Part shown: positions 14,607 through 23,088 of the stretch, piece by piece
How the letters are laid out: every line of letters begins with the position of its first letter
Numbering within the stretch: position 1 is the stretch's first letter
Assembly: GCA_016933965.1 (NCBI GenBank)
Contig: JAFGTS010000026.1
Span: 44,044-108,043, forward strand
Direction of reading: 5' to 3'
Source: Deltaproteobacteria bacterium
GTDB taxonomy: Bacteria > Desulfobacterota > Syntrophia > Syntrophales > UBA2210
Length of the DNA: 64,000 bases
Made by a program: the position numbers and the translations under genes
Notes under the pieces: model-generated
What the model saw: the letters and a program-made list of their open reading frames with translations, nothing else
Told to the model about the DNA's origin: nothing
The model's database searches: none

Positions 14607-17441
14607 GTGCGAAATGAAGCAATAAGGAAAAGCTTTCTCTTTCTCATTCTTTTTGCAGTCATCGGCTGGATGCTTGTTCTGCATTTTCCCCTGCTTGCAA
14701 GTGGCTATATCAAAGCCGGTGATGACCACATACATGTCGCCTATTCCAATGAACTGAATAGAATTCTGAAAGAAGAGGGCAGGATTCTTGGTTGGAGCCG
14801 TCTTTACGGGGCAGGGGCGCCTATGTTTCTGCTCCGACCCCCGGGCCTGTATGTTTCCGTAAATTTTCTACACTTTCTTTCTGGCCTCACCATTGAGAAA
14901 TCGCTTAAGCTCCTCGTAGCCCTCGGGTTCTGTTTCTTCCCCCTTTCCGTGTTTGCCGGTGCTCGAATGCTCGGCCTGAAGACCGGTTCCGCGGTTGCCG
15001 CGGGCATGCTCTCCATCCTGCCCATCAGCCTCTGGGGGCATACCATCGATGCCTATCAGTATCTGGGAATTCACAAGCAGCTCGTCGCCATTTTTTTCTT
15101 TCCCCTCGCCGCAGGAGCGCTGTGGTCCCTCCTGAAGGATGGGAAAAGAGGATTTCTTTTTGCCCTGGCCTTTGCCGTCATGTTTCTCTCACACCCATAC
15201 ATTGCTTACTGTTTTGTGTTTCTTGTTCCCTGCATGCTGATCGCCCTGGCAACGGGTGAGGTGCACTGGAACTGGAAACGGGGAGTTGGGCGTTCCGTCC
15301 TCTGGTCGCTTCCTGCCTTCCTGTTTGTGTGCACCTGGCTGATACCGTTTATGTCATCGCCGGAGATCCAGGTCATCGACCCCTACCTGAGCCGCAGGAC
15401 CACTTTTGATGTCATTGGTTGTACCACAGCCGAGACCTTCCGCCAGTTTTTCCTGGGAGGCCTTCTTGATACTACCCGCTGGGCGGGGCCCTTCGGTGGA
15501 ACGCAATGGATACCGGGGAACGAATGGGGATGGATTGACAACAGCCGATTCCTCCGCGTTCCCCTTTTAACGGTACTCACCATCGGCGGCTGGATCATTT
15601 CTTTTCTCAGACCGAAGCAAGCCCATCGGAGTTTTCTATCACTTGCGTTTCTTGTATCTATGGTTCTCTTCATCGGCCCTGATGATTTCCCCATCCTCGA
15701 TGCCATTCCCTTCGCGAAAAAGTTTCAGAATATTCATGCCATTTTCATGGTCGAATGGGCCGCCGTCATGCTGGGAGGACTCGCACTGGGCTGGCTCTTT
15801 GAGCGGTTATGCGAAATACCCGGGCAAAAACTCAGGTATGCCGCAATCGGAATAGTTGCCGTTTCGCTTTTCTTTGATTATGGCAATGCCCTTTATGAGC
15901 GGACGCGGTCTGCGGAGAAGATGATCAACGTTAAAAATGTATATACGACGAACGGGAGACTGACGATACGGCCAGACATGAATACCGAATGGCGTCATTT
16001 TGCCTCTGTCGTTGATGAATTGCAGGGACAGGAACAGCGTGAGGGTGCCATCGCCTCACTTCCGCTTGCACACGATGATTCGGTCCTCTATAACCTCCTG
16101 CCGCTTATGGTCGACCGTTCCGTCTTTATCTGCGGTTTTGAACAGGTCGGTGGCGTGTATGATCTCATGGTACATAAATTCAGAGGTTCGCTTCGGGACA
16201 ATTACAATCTTCAAAAACTTTTCAATGTGCGTTTCGTGGTGAACAGTCCCTATCACAGGAAACAACCGCTCCACTGGCACAAGCAGACACAAATCCTTCA
16301 TGCCGATCAGTACTGGGAACTTGCTCGAATAGAAGGGGACTTCGGCCGGCTCGGAGGAATGCCGGGGACCCTCGTGGGATTCGCCGGTTCGGAACGGGAG
16401 TGGGCATGGCTGATGGATGCCTGGCTGAAAGAGGTACGTGACAGGGGGACGGCACCCTGGATTGTGAACTTTACCCATGCGGGAGGCACTGATCGAGACA
16501 TGGGAAACCTGCTTCCTGCCATGAAGGCCGTTCTTGTCGGCAAAGAGGCTTGGATCCCGGAACTGCCTCACGAGGTACACGTGATCCCGATCCATAATAC
16601 TGACGAGACCTCGGTCAGACACCTCTTTCAAGAGCTCTCAGACAGCGAGCCGCACCGGTTTCTTGAACCTGTTGCGTATGAAACGCTGCAGGCTGACCGC
16701 AGGAGGGAATCCTTCAGATTGATCATAGATGAACCCTGCCGTTTTGTCCTCTTCAAGCGCGCTTTCTATCGGGGCTGGGAAGCGTATCTTGACGGCATGA
16801 AAACACACATATATCGGGTCTCACCGGGCCTGCAGATGGTCCGTGTGCCCCGGGGAACCCACGTGATCGACTGGTGCTACCGGGGACCGAACAACCGAAT
16901 CTGGGCCGTCGGCGCCGGTATCCTGGGAATGATCATTGCCGGTTTCCTCGTGTGGAGGGAGCGCCGCTGGAAGGTGCAACCCTCGGTAACGACCGAAGAT
17001 CCTTCCGAGATCAGGGAAACAAAAGTAAAGGGGGTACTCCCTTACATGGTTGCAGGTATCTGGGTTCTCTTCATCTGCTTTGCCTCCGTACAGATCGTAT
17101 CGGAGGCTTATTTGAGGAGGCCGGTCATCATTGCTCCCCGGCCGGATACCGCCGTTGCGGAGAAGGATGCGAATTTTTACTGGAATTACGTGGTGGGGCT
17201 GAAACCCGCCGACCAGGCGTTTGTTTTTGAAGTAGCGAGCGATCCCGGCTTTCAGGATATTCTTGTCAGGAAAGAACCTCCGAAGAACCAGGTCCGCCTC
17301 GAAGGGCCGCTTCCGACGGGGCAACGCCTCTACTATCGCGTCAAGCTCGTTTGGGATGAGGGGCACCGGTGGACCACCCCGGTACCGATAACGGTGAATG
17401 AGGGCATGAGAAATGGTCAAGGTCCTTCTGCAAGCCGATGA
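14607..17441 (+). CDS. Large polytopic membrane protein, YfhO/6-pyruvoyl-tetrahydropterin-synthase-related type (glycan-related GT-C-like)
   Basis: 944 aa with a GTG start. An N-terminal signal-anchor helix precedes an external loop containing AGDDHIHVAYSNELNR. Around ten further membrane helices run to about residue 440. A soluble periplasmic region follows, with a YfhO-like segment near 700-760 (AFYRGWEAYLDGM) and one more helix. The C-terminus (about 845-935) looks like a fibronectin-type beta domain. Such proteins resemble GT-C glycosyltransferases but most lack experimental function. It overlaps the following deacetylase gene by 29 bases and heads a five-gene operon, so a lipid-linked or surface glycan role is likely (inference). 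Confidence 0.6.
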   Translation: MRNEAIRKSFLFLILFAVIGWMLVLHFPLLASGYIKAGDDHIHVAYSNELNRILKEEGRILGWSRLYGAGAPMFLLRPPGLYVSVNFLHFLSGLTIEKSLKLLVALGFCFFPLSVFAGARMLGLKTGSAVAAGMLSILPISLWGHTIDAYQYLGIHKQLVAIFFFPLAAGALWSLLKDGKRGFLFALAFAVMFLSHPYIAYCFVFLVPCMLIALATGEVHWNWKRGVGRSVLWSLPAFLFVCTWLIPFMSSPEIQVIDPYLSRRTTFDVIGCTTAETFRQFFLGGLLDTTRWAGPFGGTQWIPGNEWGWIDNSRFLRVPLLTVLTIGGWIISFLRPKQAHRSFLSLAFLVSMVLFIGPDDFPILDAIPFAKKFQNIHAIFMVEWAAVMLGGLALGWLFERLCEIPGQKLRYAAIGIVAVSLFFDYGNALYERTRSAEKMINVKNVYTTNGRLTIRPDMNTEWRHFASVVDELQGQEQREGAIASLPLAHDDSVLYNLLPLMVDRSVFICGFEQVGGVYDLMVHKFRGSLRDNYNLQKLFNVRFVVNSPYHRKQPLHWHKQTQILHADQYWELARIEGDFGRLGGMPGTLVGFAGSEREWAWLMDAWLKEVRDRGTAPWIVNFTHAGGTDRDMGNLLPAMKAVLVGKEAWIPELPHEVHVIPIHNTDETSVRHLFQELSDSEPHRFLEPVAYETLQADRRRESFRLIIDEPCRFVLFKRAFYRGWEAYLDGMKTHIYRVSPGLQMVRVPRGTHVIDWCYRGPNNRIWAVGAGILGMIIAGFLVWRERRWKVQPSVTTEDPSEIRETKVKGVLPYMVAGIWVLFICFASVQIVSEAYLRRPVIIAPRPDTAVAEKDANFYWNYVVGLKPADQAFVFEVASDPGFQDILVRKEPPKNQVRLEGPLPTGQRLYYRVKLVWDEGHRWTTPVPITVNEGMRNGQGPSASR

Positions 17442-18309
17442 TTTCGGCCTGCACGGTTCCATAAACCGGGCCGTCATCGATGCGGCGCGGCAAGGGGTGC
17501 TGACGGGCGCCAGTCTCATGGCGAACGGACCGGCCGCATCCGAGGCGATCACCTGGTTGCGGGATAATCCCTCTTTTCCCGCAGGGGTCCACCTGAACAT
17601 ACTGCGCGGGAGACCGCTCTCGGACCCCCATGAAATACCCACACTGGTCGACGGGCGGGGACTCTTTCTCAACTCGGCCCGGTCGCTCTGGGCACGTTCC
17701 GTTGCGGGCGGGCTGGATGCCGGGCAGATATACAAAGAGTATCGACGGCAGGTTCTATCTATGATAGATAACGACATTGTTCCGACACACCTGGACGGTG
17801 AGAAACATACTCATATCGTACTGCCCCAGGCTGCGACAGCCGTGGAAAGGCTCATTGAAGAATTCGGTATCAGAAAGGTGCGCTGTGTCAGGGAGCGGCC
17901 CCTGTACCGCCTGTTTCGCGAGAAGGGTGTGCCTGTACCCTGCGATATGAAGCAGTACGGGAAACTCATCGTTCTTGAATACCTGTCAGGGAGAGCGGGG
18001 AAACGATGGACGGGAATAGCAGCCCCTGACTATTCCTTCGGCATCGGCATCAGCGGTCTTCGCATGACCCATGGAACACGACGGGAGCTTCTCAAAACAC
18101 TGTTCGAGCTCCCTGTTCAGGGGACAGTGGAGTGGATATTCCATCCCGCCTACGACACGGAATTCGATGAGCCCCGTAACAGGGCCCTTTACGGACCTTC
18201 ATTCCTGCGAGAGGCCAGGGTCGATGAATACCGGTTTCTGGTTTCAGAAGATACGATACGGACAGTGTCGGAACATGAAAAAGCCGTGATTTCTTACAGG
18301 GACATATGA
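17413..18309 (+). CDS. YdjC/ChbG-family carbohydrate deacetylase (HpnK-like)
   Basis: 298 aa. The family removes N-acetyl groups from sugars using a metal held by Asp and His residues. Visible elements are LLQADDFGLHGSIN near the N-terminus (catalytic and metal Asp), GVHLNILRGRPLS and HLDGEKHTHIVLP. Overlap with the membrane protein gene upstream and a 4-base ATGA overlap with the GT2 downstream show tight coupling. HpnK of hopanoid clusters is a close family relative, but no hopanoid genes are present here, so an amino-sugar glycan or glycolipid substrate is more likely. Confidence 0.82.
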   Translation: MVKVLLQADDFGLHGSINRAVIDAARQGVLTGASLMANGPAASEAITWLRDNPSFPAGVHLNILRGRPLSDPHEIPTLVDGRGLFLNSARSLWARSVAGGLDAGQIYKEYRRQVLSMIDNDIVPTHLDGEKHTHIVLPQAATAVERLIEEFGIRKVRCVRERPLYRLFREKGVPVPCDMKQYGKLIVLEYLSGRAGKRWTGIAAPDYSFGIGISGLRMTHGTRRELLKTLFELPVQGTVEWIFHPAYDTEFDEPRNRALYGPSFLREARVDEYRFLVSEDTIRTVSEHEKAVISYRDI

Positions 18310-19262
18310 ACAATTTCATCTCAATCGTCGTACCGCTGTATAACGAACGGGAGAATGTGCCGATACTCGTGAAGGAGATCGGTACCGTTCTTGACGAAGA
18401 AGAGCGCCCCTTCGAGCTGGTCCTGGTCGATGACGGGAGCAGTGATGGCACCTTTGAGGCTGTCAGGGAAGCAGCCCGTCATGACGATCGGGTCAGGGGA
18501 GTTCGATTGAGCAGGAATCACGGTCAGACGACGGCCATCAAGGCGGGTATCGAACATGCCTCAGGCCGGATATGCATTACCATGGACGGTGACCTCCAGC
18601 ATGACCCCGCCCACATTCCGGCGCTGCTGCGCGGGATCGATGACGGCTACGATCTGGTATGCAGTTACCGTTATAAGCGTGATGACGCCTTTCTGCGCCG
18701 CTTTCCATCCCGGGTCGCCAATGGCATCGCACGGTGGTTTTCCCGGGTCCCCGTCAGGGACTTCGGTTCCACCTTCAGGGCCTGCCGGACGGACATTATG
18801 CGGGACATTCCCATTTACGGAGAAATGCACCGGTTTATTCCGGTCTTTGCCGGCATGCTCACAGACCGGATAACGGAAATCCCGATCACCCTCCGCAAAA
18901 GGCAACATGGGCGATCGAAATACGGACTGGGTAGAACCTTTCGCGTATTTTCGGACCTGATCGCCATCCTTTTCTTCGCCCGTTTCTTCACCCGTCCCAT
19001 CCACATATTCGGGTATATTTCGCTTCTGCTCGGTCTACCGGGTCTTGTCATCCTTGGATGGCTGAGCGGGGCAAAGATCCTCGGTCTGATCGAAATAAAG
19101 GATTATGGACCTTTATTCATCCTGGGTGTTCTTCTCATGCTGGTTTCCGGGCAGGTGCTGACGATGGGGATCGTCTGCGAGTACCTGACCAGGATATATT
19201 ACGGAAACGAGAAGCACCGGTCCTATGTGGTTGCCGAGAGGACCCATGATAAAGAACGGTAA
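18306..19262 (+). CDS. GT2 polyprenyl-phosphate glycosyltransferase (ArnC/GtrB-like) with two C-terminal membrane helices
   Basis: 318 aa. The GT-A domain starts with ISIVVPLYNERENVP, followed by LVDDGSSDGT, LSRNHGQTTAI and MDGDLQHDP (the catalytic DxD region). Two C-terminal helices at about 238-262 and 270-298 anchor it to the membrane, as in ArnC and GtrB. It makes a polyprenyl-phosphate-linked sugar used by a periplasmic GT-C transferase, possibly the 944-aa protein two genes upstream (inference). The start overlaps the deacetylase stop as ATGA. Confidence 0.85.
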   Translation: MNNFISIVVPLYNERENVPILVKEIGTVLDEEERPFELVLVDDGSSDGTFEAVREAARHDDRVRGVRLSRNHGQTTAIKAGIEHASGRICITMDGDLQHDPAHIPALLRGIDDGYDLVCSYRYKRDDAFLRRFPSRVANGIARWFSRVPVRDFGSTFRACRTDIMRDIPIYGEMHRFIPVFAGMLTDRITEIPITLRKRQHGRSKYGLGRTFRVFSDLIAILFFARFFTRPIHIFGYISLLLGLPGLVILGWLSGAKILGLIEIKDYGPLFILGVLLMLVSGQVLTMGIVCEYLTRIYYGNEKHRSYVVAERTHDKER

Positions 19263-19304
19263 TGGTTTCTTTCGGTCGGAACGACTGTGAGGGCGGCGGA
19301 TGTT

Positions 19305-20351
19305 ATGGAAATACGCGAAACGACTGAAAAAGAGTGGAACATGCAGCTTTCCCGCTGCACCATTCCGTCCGTCTATCAGGACAGCCGCTGGCTTGAATTG
19401 ATACACCGGACCTACCCCGGGCTCAAAATCCACCGCATTATCTGCTGTGAAGAGGGGGAAACTGTCCGTTATCTTCTTCCCCTCGTCGAGGTGAGGCCTC
19501 TCGGCAGGCTGCGTCCGATGCTGATATCTCTTCCTTTTGGGAATTACGGCGGCTTTCTCTTTCCGCCGGGTGGGGAGGATGGCCCCGATGAACCTGGTTT
19601 GGGGGCCCTGAGAGACTATTTCAAAGGAAGCCGGGCCTTCGCCCTGGAGATCAGAGAGCGGGGGCGACCATCGTGCCGGCTTTCCACCGACGACCGGTTC
19701 AGGACCTTTATCCTTTCCTTTCCAGAGAGCATCGACGAGCTGTGGAACCGGGTGATCTCCGGAAATGCCCGAACGTCGGTCCGCAAGGCGGAAAAATCGG
19801 GCGTGACGGTTCACTTCGACCATCCGCGGGCGATGGCCTTTTTCCTGGAGCTCTATGAAAGACAATCCTCCTTCCAGGGAACGCCGGTTCATTGCCGGTC
19901 ATGGTTTCCCGACATGAAAGAGCTTTTCCCGGAAGAGCTGGAAATCGCCCTTGCCCGGTACCGGAATGACTATGTGGGAGCGCTTCTGATGCTCCATTTC
20001 GGTGGAAGCACCATGCTCCATGCGGCGGTTACCGATCCGCTGTACCGTCACATACCCGTCACCGACAGGCTCATCTGGGCGGCCTTTGAGCGCCTGTATG
20101 AGACGGGCCGTTCCAAGTCATTTGATTTCGGCAGGACCCGCCCCGTGCCGGGCAAGCTCTTTTTCAAGCGGAAATGGGGAGGGAGAGAGCTGCCCATTGT
20201 CTATTCTTACCTGATCAAGCCGGGATACCGCGTGCCTGAAATCCTCCCGGAGAATCCCCGGCTGGGGCCGGCCGTTCGGCTCTGGAAGAAATTGCCTCGA
20301 CGCGTGGCGCGGATCATCGGACCACCGCTGCGAATGAGGATACCGACGTGA
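19305..20351 (+). CDS. FemAB-like GNAT-fold acyl/aminoacyl transferase
   Basis: 348 aa from ATG 19305 (MEIRETTEKEWN), which matches the expected domain start; a GTG at 19287 adds six residues. The first half has YQDSRWLELI and LLPLVEVRPLGRLRP. The second half has SVRKAEKSGVTVHF, a FQGTPVHCRSWF segment and FDFGRTRPV then GKLFFKRKWGG, typical of FemAB-like proteins often tied to exopolysaccharide or PEP-CTERM clusters. No PEP-CTERM or exosortase gene is seen here. It probably transfers an acyl or aminoacyl group to a sugar or lipid intermediate of this operon; the substrate is unknown. Confidence 0.72.
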   Translation: MEIRETTEKEWNMQLSRCTIPSVYQDSRWLELIHRTYPGLKIHRIICCEEGETVRYLLPLVEVRPLGRLRPMLISLPFGNYGGFLFPPGGEDGPDEPGLGALRDYFKGSRAFALEIRERGRPSCRLSTDDRFRTFILSFPESIDELWNRVISGNARTSVRKAEKSGVTVHFDHPRAMAFFLELYERQSSFQGTPVHCRSWFPDMKELFPEELEIALARYRNDYVGALLMLHFGGSTMLHAAVTDPLYRHIPVTDRLIWAAFERLYETGRSKSFDFGRTRPVPGKLFFKRKWGGRELPIVYSYLIKPGYRVPEILPENPRLGPAVRLWKKLPRRVARIIGPPLRMRIPT

Positions 20352-21232
20352 GCACGAGCGGCCGGAAAAAGACGATTTACTTTGTCCAGGTGCTCTTTTC
20401 CACGGTCTGTCTCGGCTGGGTGGCGGCGGCGCTGGCGAAGACAGACTGGGCGGCGGTGGGGGAACTGCTGGAAAATATCTCACCGGAGATGTTTGTTTCA
20501 GCCCTGGCGGTCTTTACCTTCCTCTATGCCTCTCGTTTACTTCGGTTGCGTTACTGGATCCATTCGGCGACGGAAAAGAGGCTTCCCTGGCGGTCCTGGA
20601 TAGGGTTGTATCTGGCCGCCACGGCGCTGGGTTCCGTGACGCCCGGACGCCTGGGCGATGCTGCGAAGATCCCCCTGCTGCTTCGGACGGGACTTTCCCT
20701 CGCCACACGGGGGAAGGTTTATCTCCTTGAAAAAGCCATGGACCTTGCCTATCTCCCGGCCGGTTTGTGTCTTACCGCCTCCGTCGTGAGCATGAACCTG
20801 CACGTGACGGAGCGGTCTCTTCTGTATGCTGGCGTGACCGGTCTCCTCCTGTGCCTTTTTGTCGTTTCATATTTCGGAAGATCTCTCGGGCAGGGGGCCC
20901 TGGCAGTGGGATGGTTTTTTACCGCCGCCGGGTTTTTCCTCTATGTGATCGCGAATTTTCTGCTCTTTCGTTCACTGGGCCTTACGTTGACGCTGTCCGA
21001 TGTGGCAGCCGTAACCATCGCCGTCGGCGTCATCGCCGCTCTTCCCATCAGTCTCGGCGGACTGGGCGTTCGTGAACTATCCTTCATCGCTGTGCTGGGC
21101 ATCTGGGGGGTATCACGGGAAACGGCCGCCCCCGTTCTGATCCTGGAATTTTTTGTTAATATGGTGTTTCCCGGACTGCTCTACGGTTTATGGCGTGGTT
21201 TTTCAATCTGTTCGGCAAAAGGAACTGAATAG
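20348..21232 (+). CDS. Flippase-like / lysylphosphatidylglycerol synthase TM-domain (UPF0104) membrane protein
   Basis: 294 aa. The GTG start overlaps the previous stop by 4 bases. About seven hydrophobic segments are present. SVTPGRLGDAAKI and ISLGGLGVRELSFIAVLG match the conserved motifs of the LPG-synthase transmembrane superfamily. Members without the soluble domain are often found in glycolipid and hopanoid clusters and are proposed to move lipids across the membrane. It is the last gene of the operon that begins at 14607; repeat-rich non-coding DNA follows. Confidence 0.75.
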   Translation: MSTSGRKKTIYFVQVLFSTVCLGWVAAALAKTDWAAVGELLENISPEMFVSALAVFTFLYASRLLRLRYWIHSATEKRLPWRSWIGLYLAATALGSVTPGRLGDAAKIPLLLRTGLSLATRGKVYLLEKAMDLAYLPAGLCLTASVVSMNLHVTERSLLYAGVTGLLLCLFVVSYFGRSLGQGALAVGWFFTAAGFFLYVIANFLLFRSLGLTLTLSDVAAVTIAVGVIAALPISLGGLGVRELSFIAVLGIWGVSRETAAPVLILEFFVNMVFPGLLYGLWRGFSICSAKGTE

Positions 21233-21237
21233 GTCAG

Positions 21238-21396
21238 AGTGGCAGAGGGGCAAAGCGACAGAGTGAAAAACGTGAGGTGTCAAGCATAAAACGAGGAACA
21301 CAGTCTTACTTATTATTTGCGGATTACGGATTACGGATTACGGATTACGATTCCCGATTCTCGAATCCCGATTCCTAAAAATGTTTCAATGGCCGC
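21238..21396. repeat. Composite intergenic repeat with (GGATTAC)4
   Basis: This fills most of the 299-base gap after the glycan operon. It contains GCAAAGCGACAGAGTGAAAA at 21250 (exactly repeated near 63116), four tandem heptamers GGATTAC (21321-21348), a run of CGATTC/GAATCCC words, and a 20-base word at 21377-21396 found again at 42417-42436. The same modules recur at 22.9, 37.6, 48.7 and 63.1 kb. No gene is seen in it. Confidence 0.75.
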
Positions 21397-21531
21397 CAAG
21401 AAAAAAGAGATTCATGCACGACCAACAACCCAAAAAAAGTTGACTCGCGCGGGAAAGAGAATCTAAAAAAGAATACAATCGAGAGGTTGGACGTGTTGCC
21501 AATAATAAGGAAATAGGGGAGGGGTTTCGTT

Positions 21532-21882
21532 ATGAGTGATTTCATTCAATATATTATGGAAAACCCGGTAGCGCTGGTTATAGCGGCGGCGCTGGCGCTT
21601 CTTCTCGTATATTTTATCATTCAGAAACTGCTGAAACTGGCGCTTATCTGCGGTCTCGTCCTCGTCGCGCTTTTCGGCTACTATTACATCACCGCGCCGG
21701 AAGAGTTCCCCGAACGGGTGGTGGAGACCGTTCAGGAGGTCAAGACGAGGACGGGGGGGCTTGTCGAAACGGGCAAGGTTATTCTGGAAAAGGGGAAAAA
21801 GATCGCCGGGCAAGTCGCCGACGAAGCCGCTGAAGAGGCGAAGGACGTCACCCGGGAAGAAAACGTCCTTACAGAAGATTGA
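21532..21882 (+). CDS. Small membrane protein with charged C-terminal tail
   Basis: 116 aa, good SD (GGGGAGGGG) before the ATG. Two helices lie at about 14-28 and 32-52 (ALVIAAALALLLVYF and LALICGLVLVALFGYYY), followed by a ~60-residue hydrophilic, probably helical tail rich in Glu, Lys and Val (amphipathic, coiled-coil-like). The last 14 bases overlap the 3' end of the convergent ferredoxin gene. No family recognised; a membrane-associated scaffold or stress-type protein would fit the shape, but function is unknown. Confidence 0.6.
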   Translation: MSDFIQYIMENPVALVIAAALALLLVYFIIQKLLKLALICGLVLVALFGYYYITAPEEFPERVVETVQEVKTRTGGLVETGKVILEKGKKIAGQVADEAAEEAKDVTREENVLTED

Positions 21883-22288
21883 TCTCCATGGCCCGGACGG
21901 GACATGCCTTGACACACATTTCACAGCCACTGCATTTTTCAGGATCGAAAAGGATCTTCATCGTTGCCTGATCGAGGTAGAGGGCGTTTGCCGAACAGAA
22001 GGCAAGGCAGGCGCCGCAGTGTACGCATTTGTCCACATTTTGCGTGACGCTTTTCGAGAGGGGATCCACCTTCAAGCCCGATTCCCTGAGGAACCGGATT
22101 CCCCGGTCGAAGTTGTCCTTCGTGCCTGTCAGGTCAAGAACGAGGAGGCCCTCGCGCCGCGGCAGTACTCGTGCCCGCAGGATATTGAAGGAGAGGTCAA
22201 AGTCCTGGGCCAGCCGGCAGACGATCGGCTTGTCAACCACATCCGGCGTGTAACGGAGAACGACCTTTTTTGAATAGATATTTTCCAT
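21869..22288 (-). CDS. NIL-domain 4Fe-4S dicluster ferredoxin
   Basis: 139 aa from ATG 22288, which lies about 20 bases after a good minus-strand promoter; a longer reading frame upstream has no support. Residues 1-75 form an NIL domain (VVLRYTPDVVDKPIVCRLAQ), the small alpha/beta domain also found in methionine ABC transporter ATPases. Two 4Fe-4S motifs follow (CVHCGACLAFC and CSGCEMCVKAC). This architecture is common in anaerobes, sometimes linked to sulfur-amino-acid metabolism. It is expressed separately from its neighbours. Confidence 0.85.
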   Translation of the reverse strand: MENIYSKKVVLRYTPDVVDKPIVCRLAQDFDLSFNILRARVLPRREGLLVLDLTGTKDNFDRGIRFLRESGLKVDPLSKSVTQNVDKCVHCGACLAFCSANALYLDQATMKILFDPEKCSGCEMCVKACPVRAMEINLL

Positions 22289-22307
22289 AGAAACCCCGAT
22301 TCTGGAA

Positions 22308-22336
22308 ATAATAGGGTCAGTTTCGGAAACTGTCAA
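22308..22336 (-). promoter_or_regulatory. Promoter with embedded operator-like palindrome (ferredoxin gene)
   Basis: On the minus strand, TTGACA (22336-22331), a 17-base spacer and TATTAT (22313-22308). This is a near-consensus sigma-70 promoter about 20 bases before the ferredoxin ATG. The spacer contains a 7+1+7 palindrome, CAGTTTC-C-GAAACTG in minus-strand sense (22318-22332). A repressor bound there would block RNA polymerase. Confidence 0.6.
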
Positions 22337-22349
22337 GTAATCATTGTCC

Positions 22350-22841
22350 TTATGAACCTTCCTCCGATTCGAGGAGCGTCGGCCAGTCCAGGGAGGCAAA
22401 CCGGTTGCTGAGCGGGTGATCATCATCAATAATAGTGTACACAAGGTTCGAAAATATCTTTGATGCTATGGCCCGGACCGGTTCGACGGGTACCACATCG
22501 TCACCGCTCCCGTGATAGACGATGACGGGCATGTCCAGTCTCCGCTCAAGATAAGGTTCGAATTCCTCAATATCGAGGGCGGGCGCGAGAAGGATCAGTT
22601 TTTTTACCTTGTGAGGGTTCTCGCAGGCGTAAATGGCCGCCATGAGGCCGCCATAGCTGGAACCGACGATGATCAGGTCCTCACGGCCGGCGAGGATCTC
22701 CCGAAGCGTGTTCATGCGCGCATCAAGCGGTCCCGTGTAATCTTCGATGATCATCGAAGGATACCGCTTCCCGAAGTAGGTGCCCTTTGTTCCCCGGCCG
22801 CTGCTCTCCAGCCCATGAATAAAAACCCGTGTTACCGCCAT
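22350..22841 (-). CDS. Small alpha/beta-hydrolase (esterase-like)
   Basis: 163 aa, short for the fold. VFIHGLESSGRGTKG carries the oxyanion region, the nucleophile elbow is GSSYGG (catalytic Ser), and the acid is probably the Asp in YHGSGDDVVPVE. The catalytic His is in IIDDDHPLSN. It resembles YqiA/RsbQ-sized esterases. AAAGGAG precedes the ATG at good spacing. Substrate unknown. Confidence 0.82.
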   Translation of the reverse strand: MAVTRVFIHGLESSGRGTKGTYFGKRYPSMIIEDYTGPLDARMNTLREILAGREDLIIVGSSYGGLMAAIYACENPHKVKKLILLAPALDIEEFEPYLERRLDMPVIVYHGSGDDVVPVEPVRAIASKIFSNLVYTIIDDDHPLSNRFASLDWPTLLESEEGS

Positions 22842-22868
22842 GGATTGCGTTCTCCTTTAGTTTTGAAC

Positions 22869-22897
22869 GTCATACTATCCATAATGATATTTTGCAA
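22869..22897 (-). promoter_or_regulatory. Candidate promoter for the alpha/beta-hydrolase gene
   Basis: On the minus strand, TTGCAA (22897-22892) and TATGAC (22874-22869) are 17 bases apart. They lie about 27 bases before the ATG, with the Shine-Dalgarno sequence in between. Each box matches the consensus in four of six positions. Confidence 0.4.
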
Positions 22898-22955
22898 GAC
22901 CGGGTATCATGAATCGAGATTCGGAAATCGTGATGCGAGGATCGGGGATCGGAAT

Positions 22956-23022
22956 CCATAATCCATAATCCATAATCCGTAATCCGGCCTTCACATTTTT
23001 CCCTCTGCCCCTTTGTCGCTTT
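22956..23022. repeat. Composite intergenic repeat, reverse orientation, with (CCATAAT)3(CCGTAAT)1
   Basis: Four tandem heptamers (22956-22983), the reverse complement of the GGATTAC units at 21321, are followed by a reverse-complement version of the AAAGCGACAAAG module (about 22998-23022). It lies between the divergent hydrolase and DUF1015 genes. Confidence 0.7.
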
Positions 23023-23088
23023 TTAATGAGTTGCCTTGAAATTCAATCTTGTGATAGGAAAACCCAATTACAGGAATCGAGGCATGTT

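Noticed and set aside
16821..17777. 318-aa minus-strand ORF spanning two plus-strand genes
   Set aside because: It lies opposite well-supported coding sequence (membrane protein and YdjC deacetylase), with a basic, low-complexity composition typical of shadow frames.
21238..21396. Intergenic repeat clusters as CRISPR arrays
   Set aside because: The units are contiguous 7-mers without spacers of constant length, and no cas genes occur in the window.
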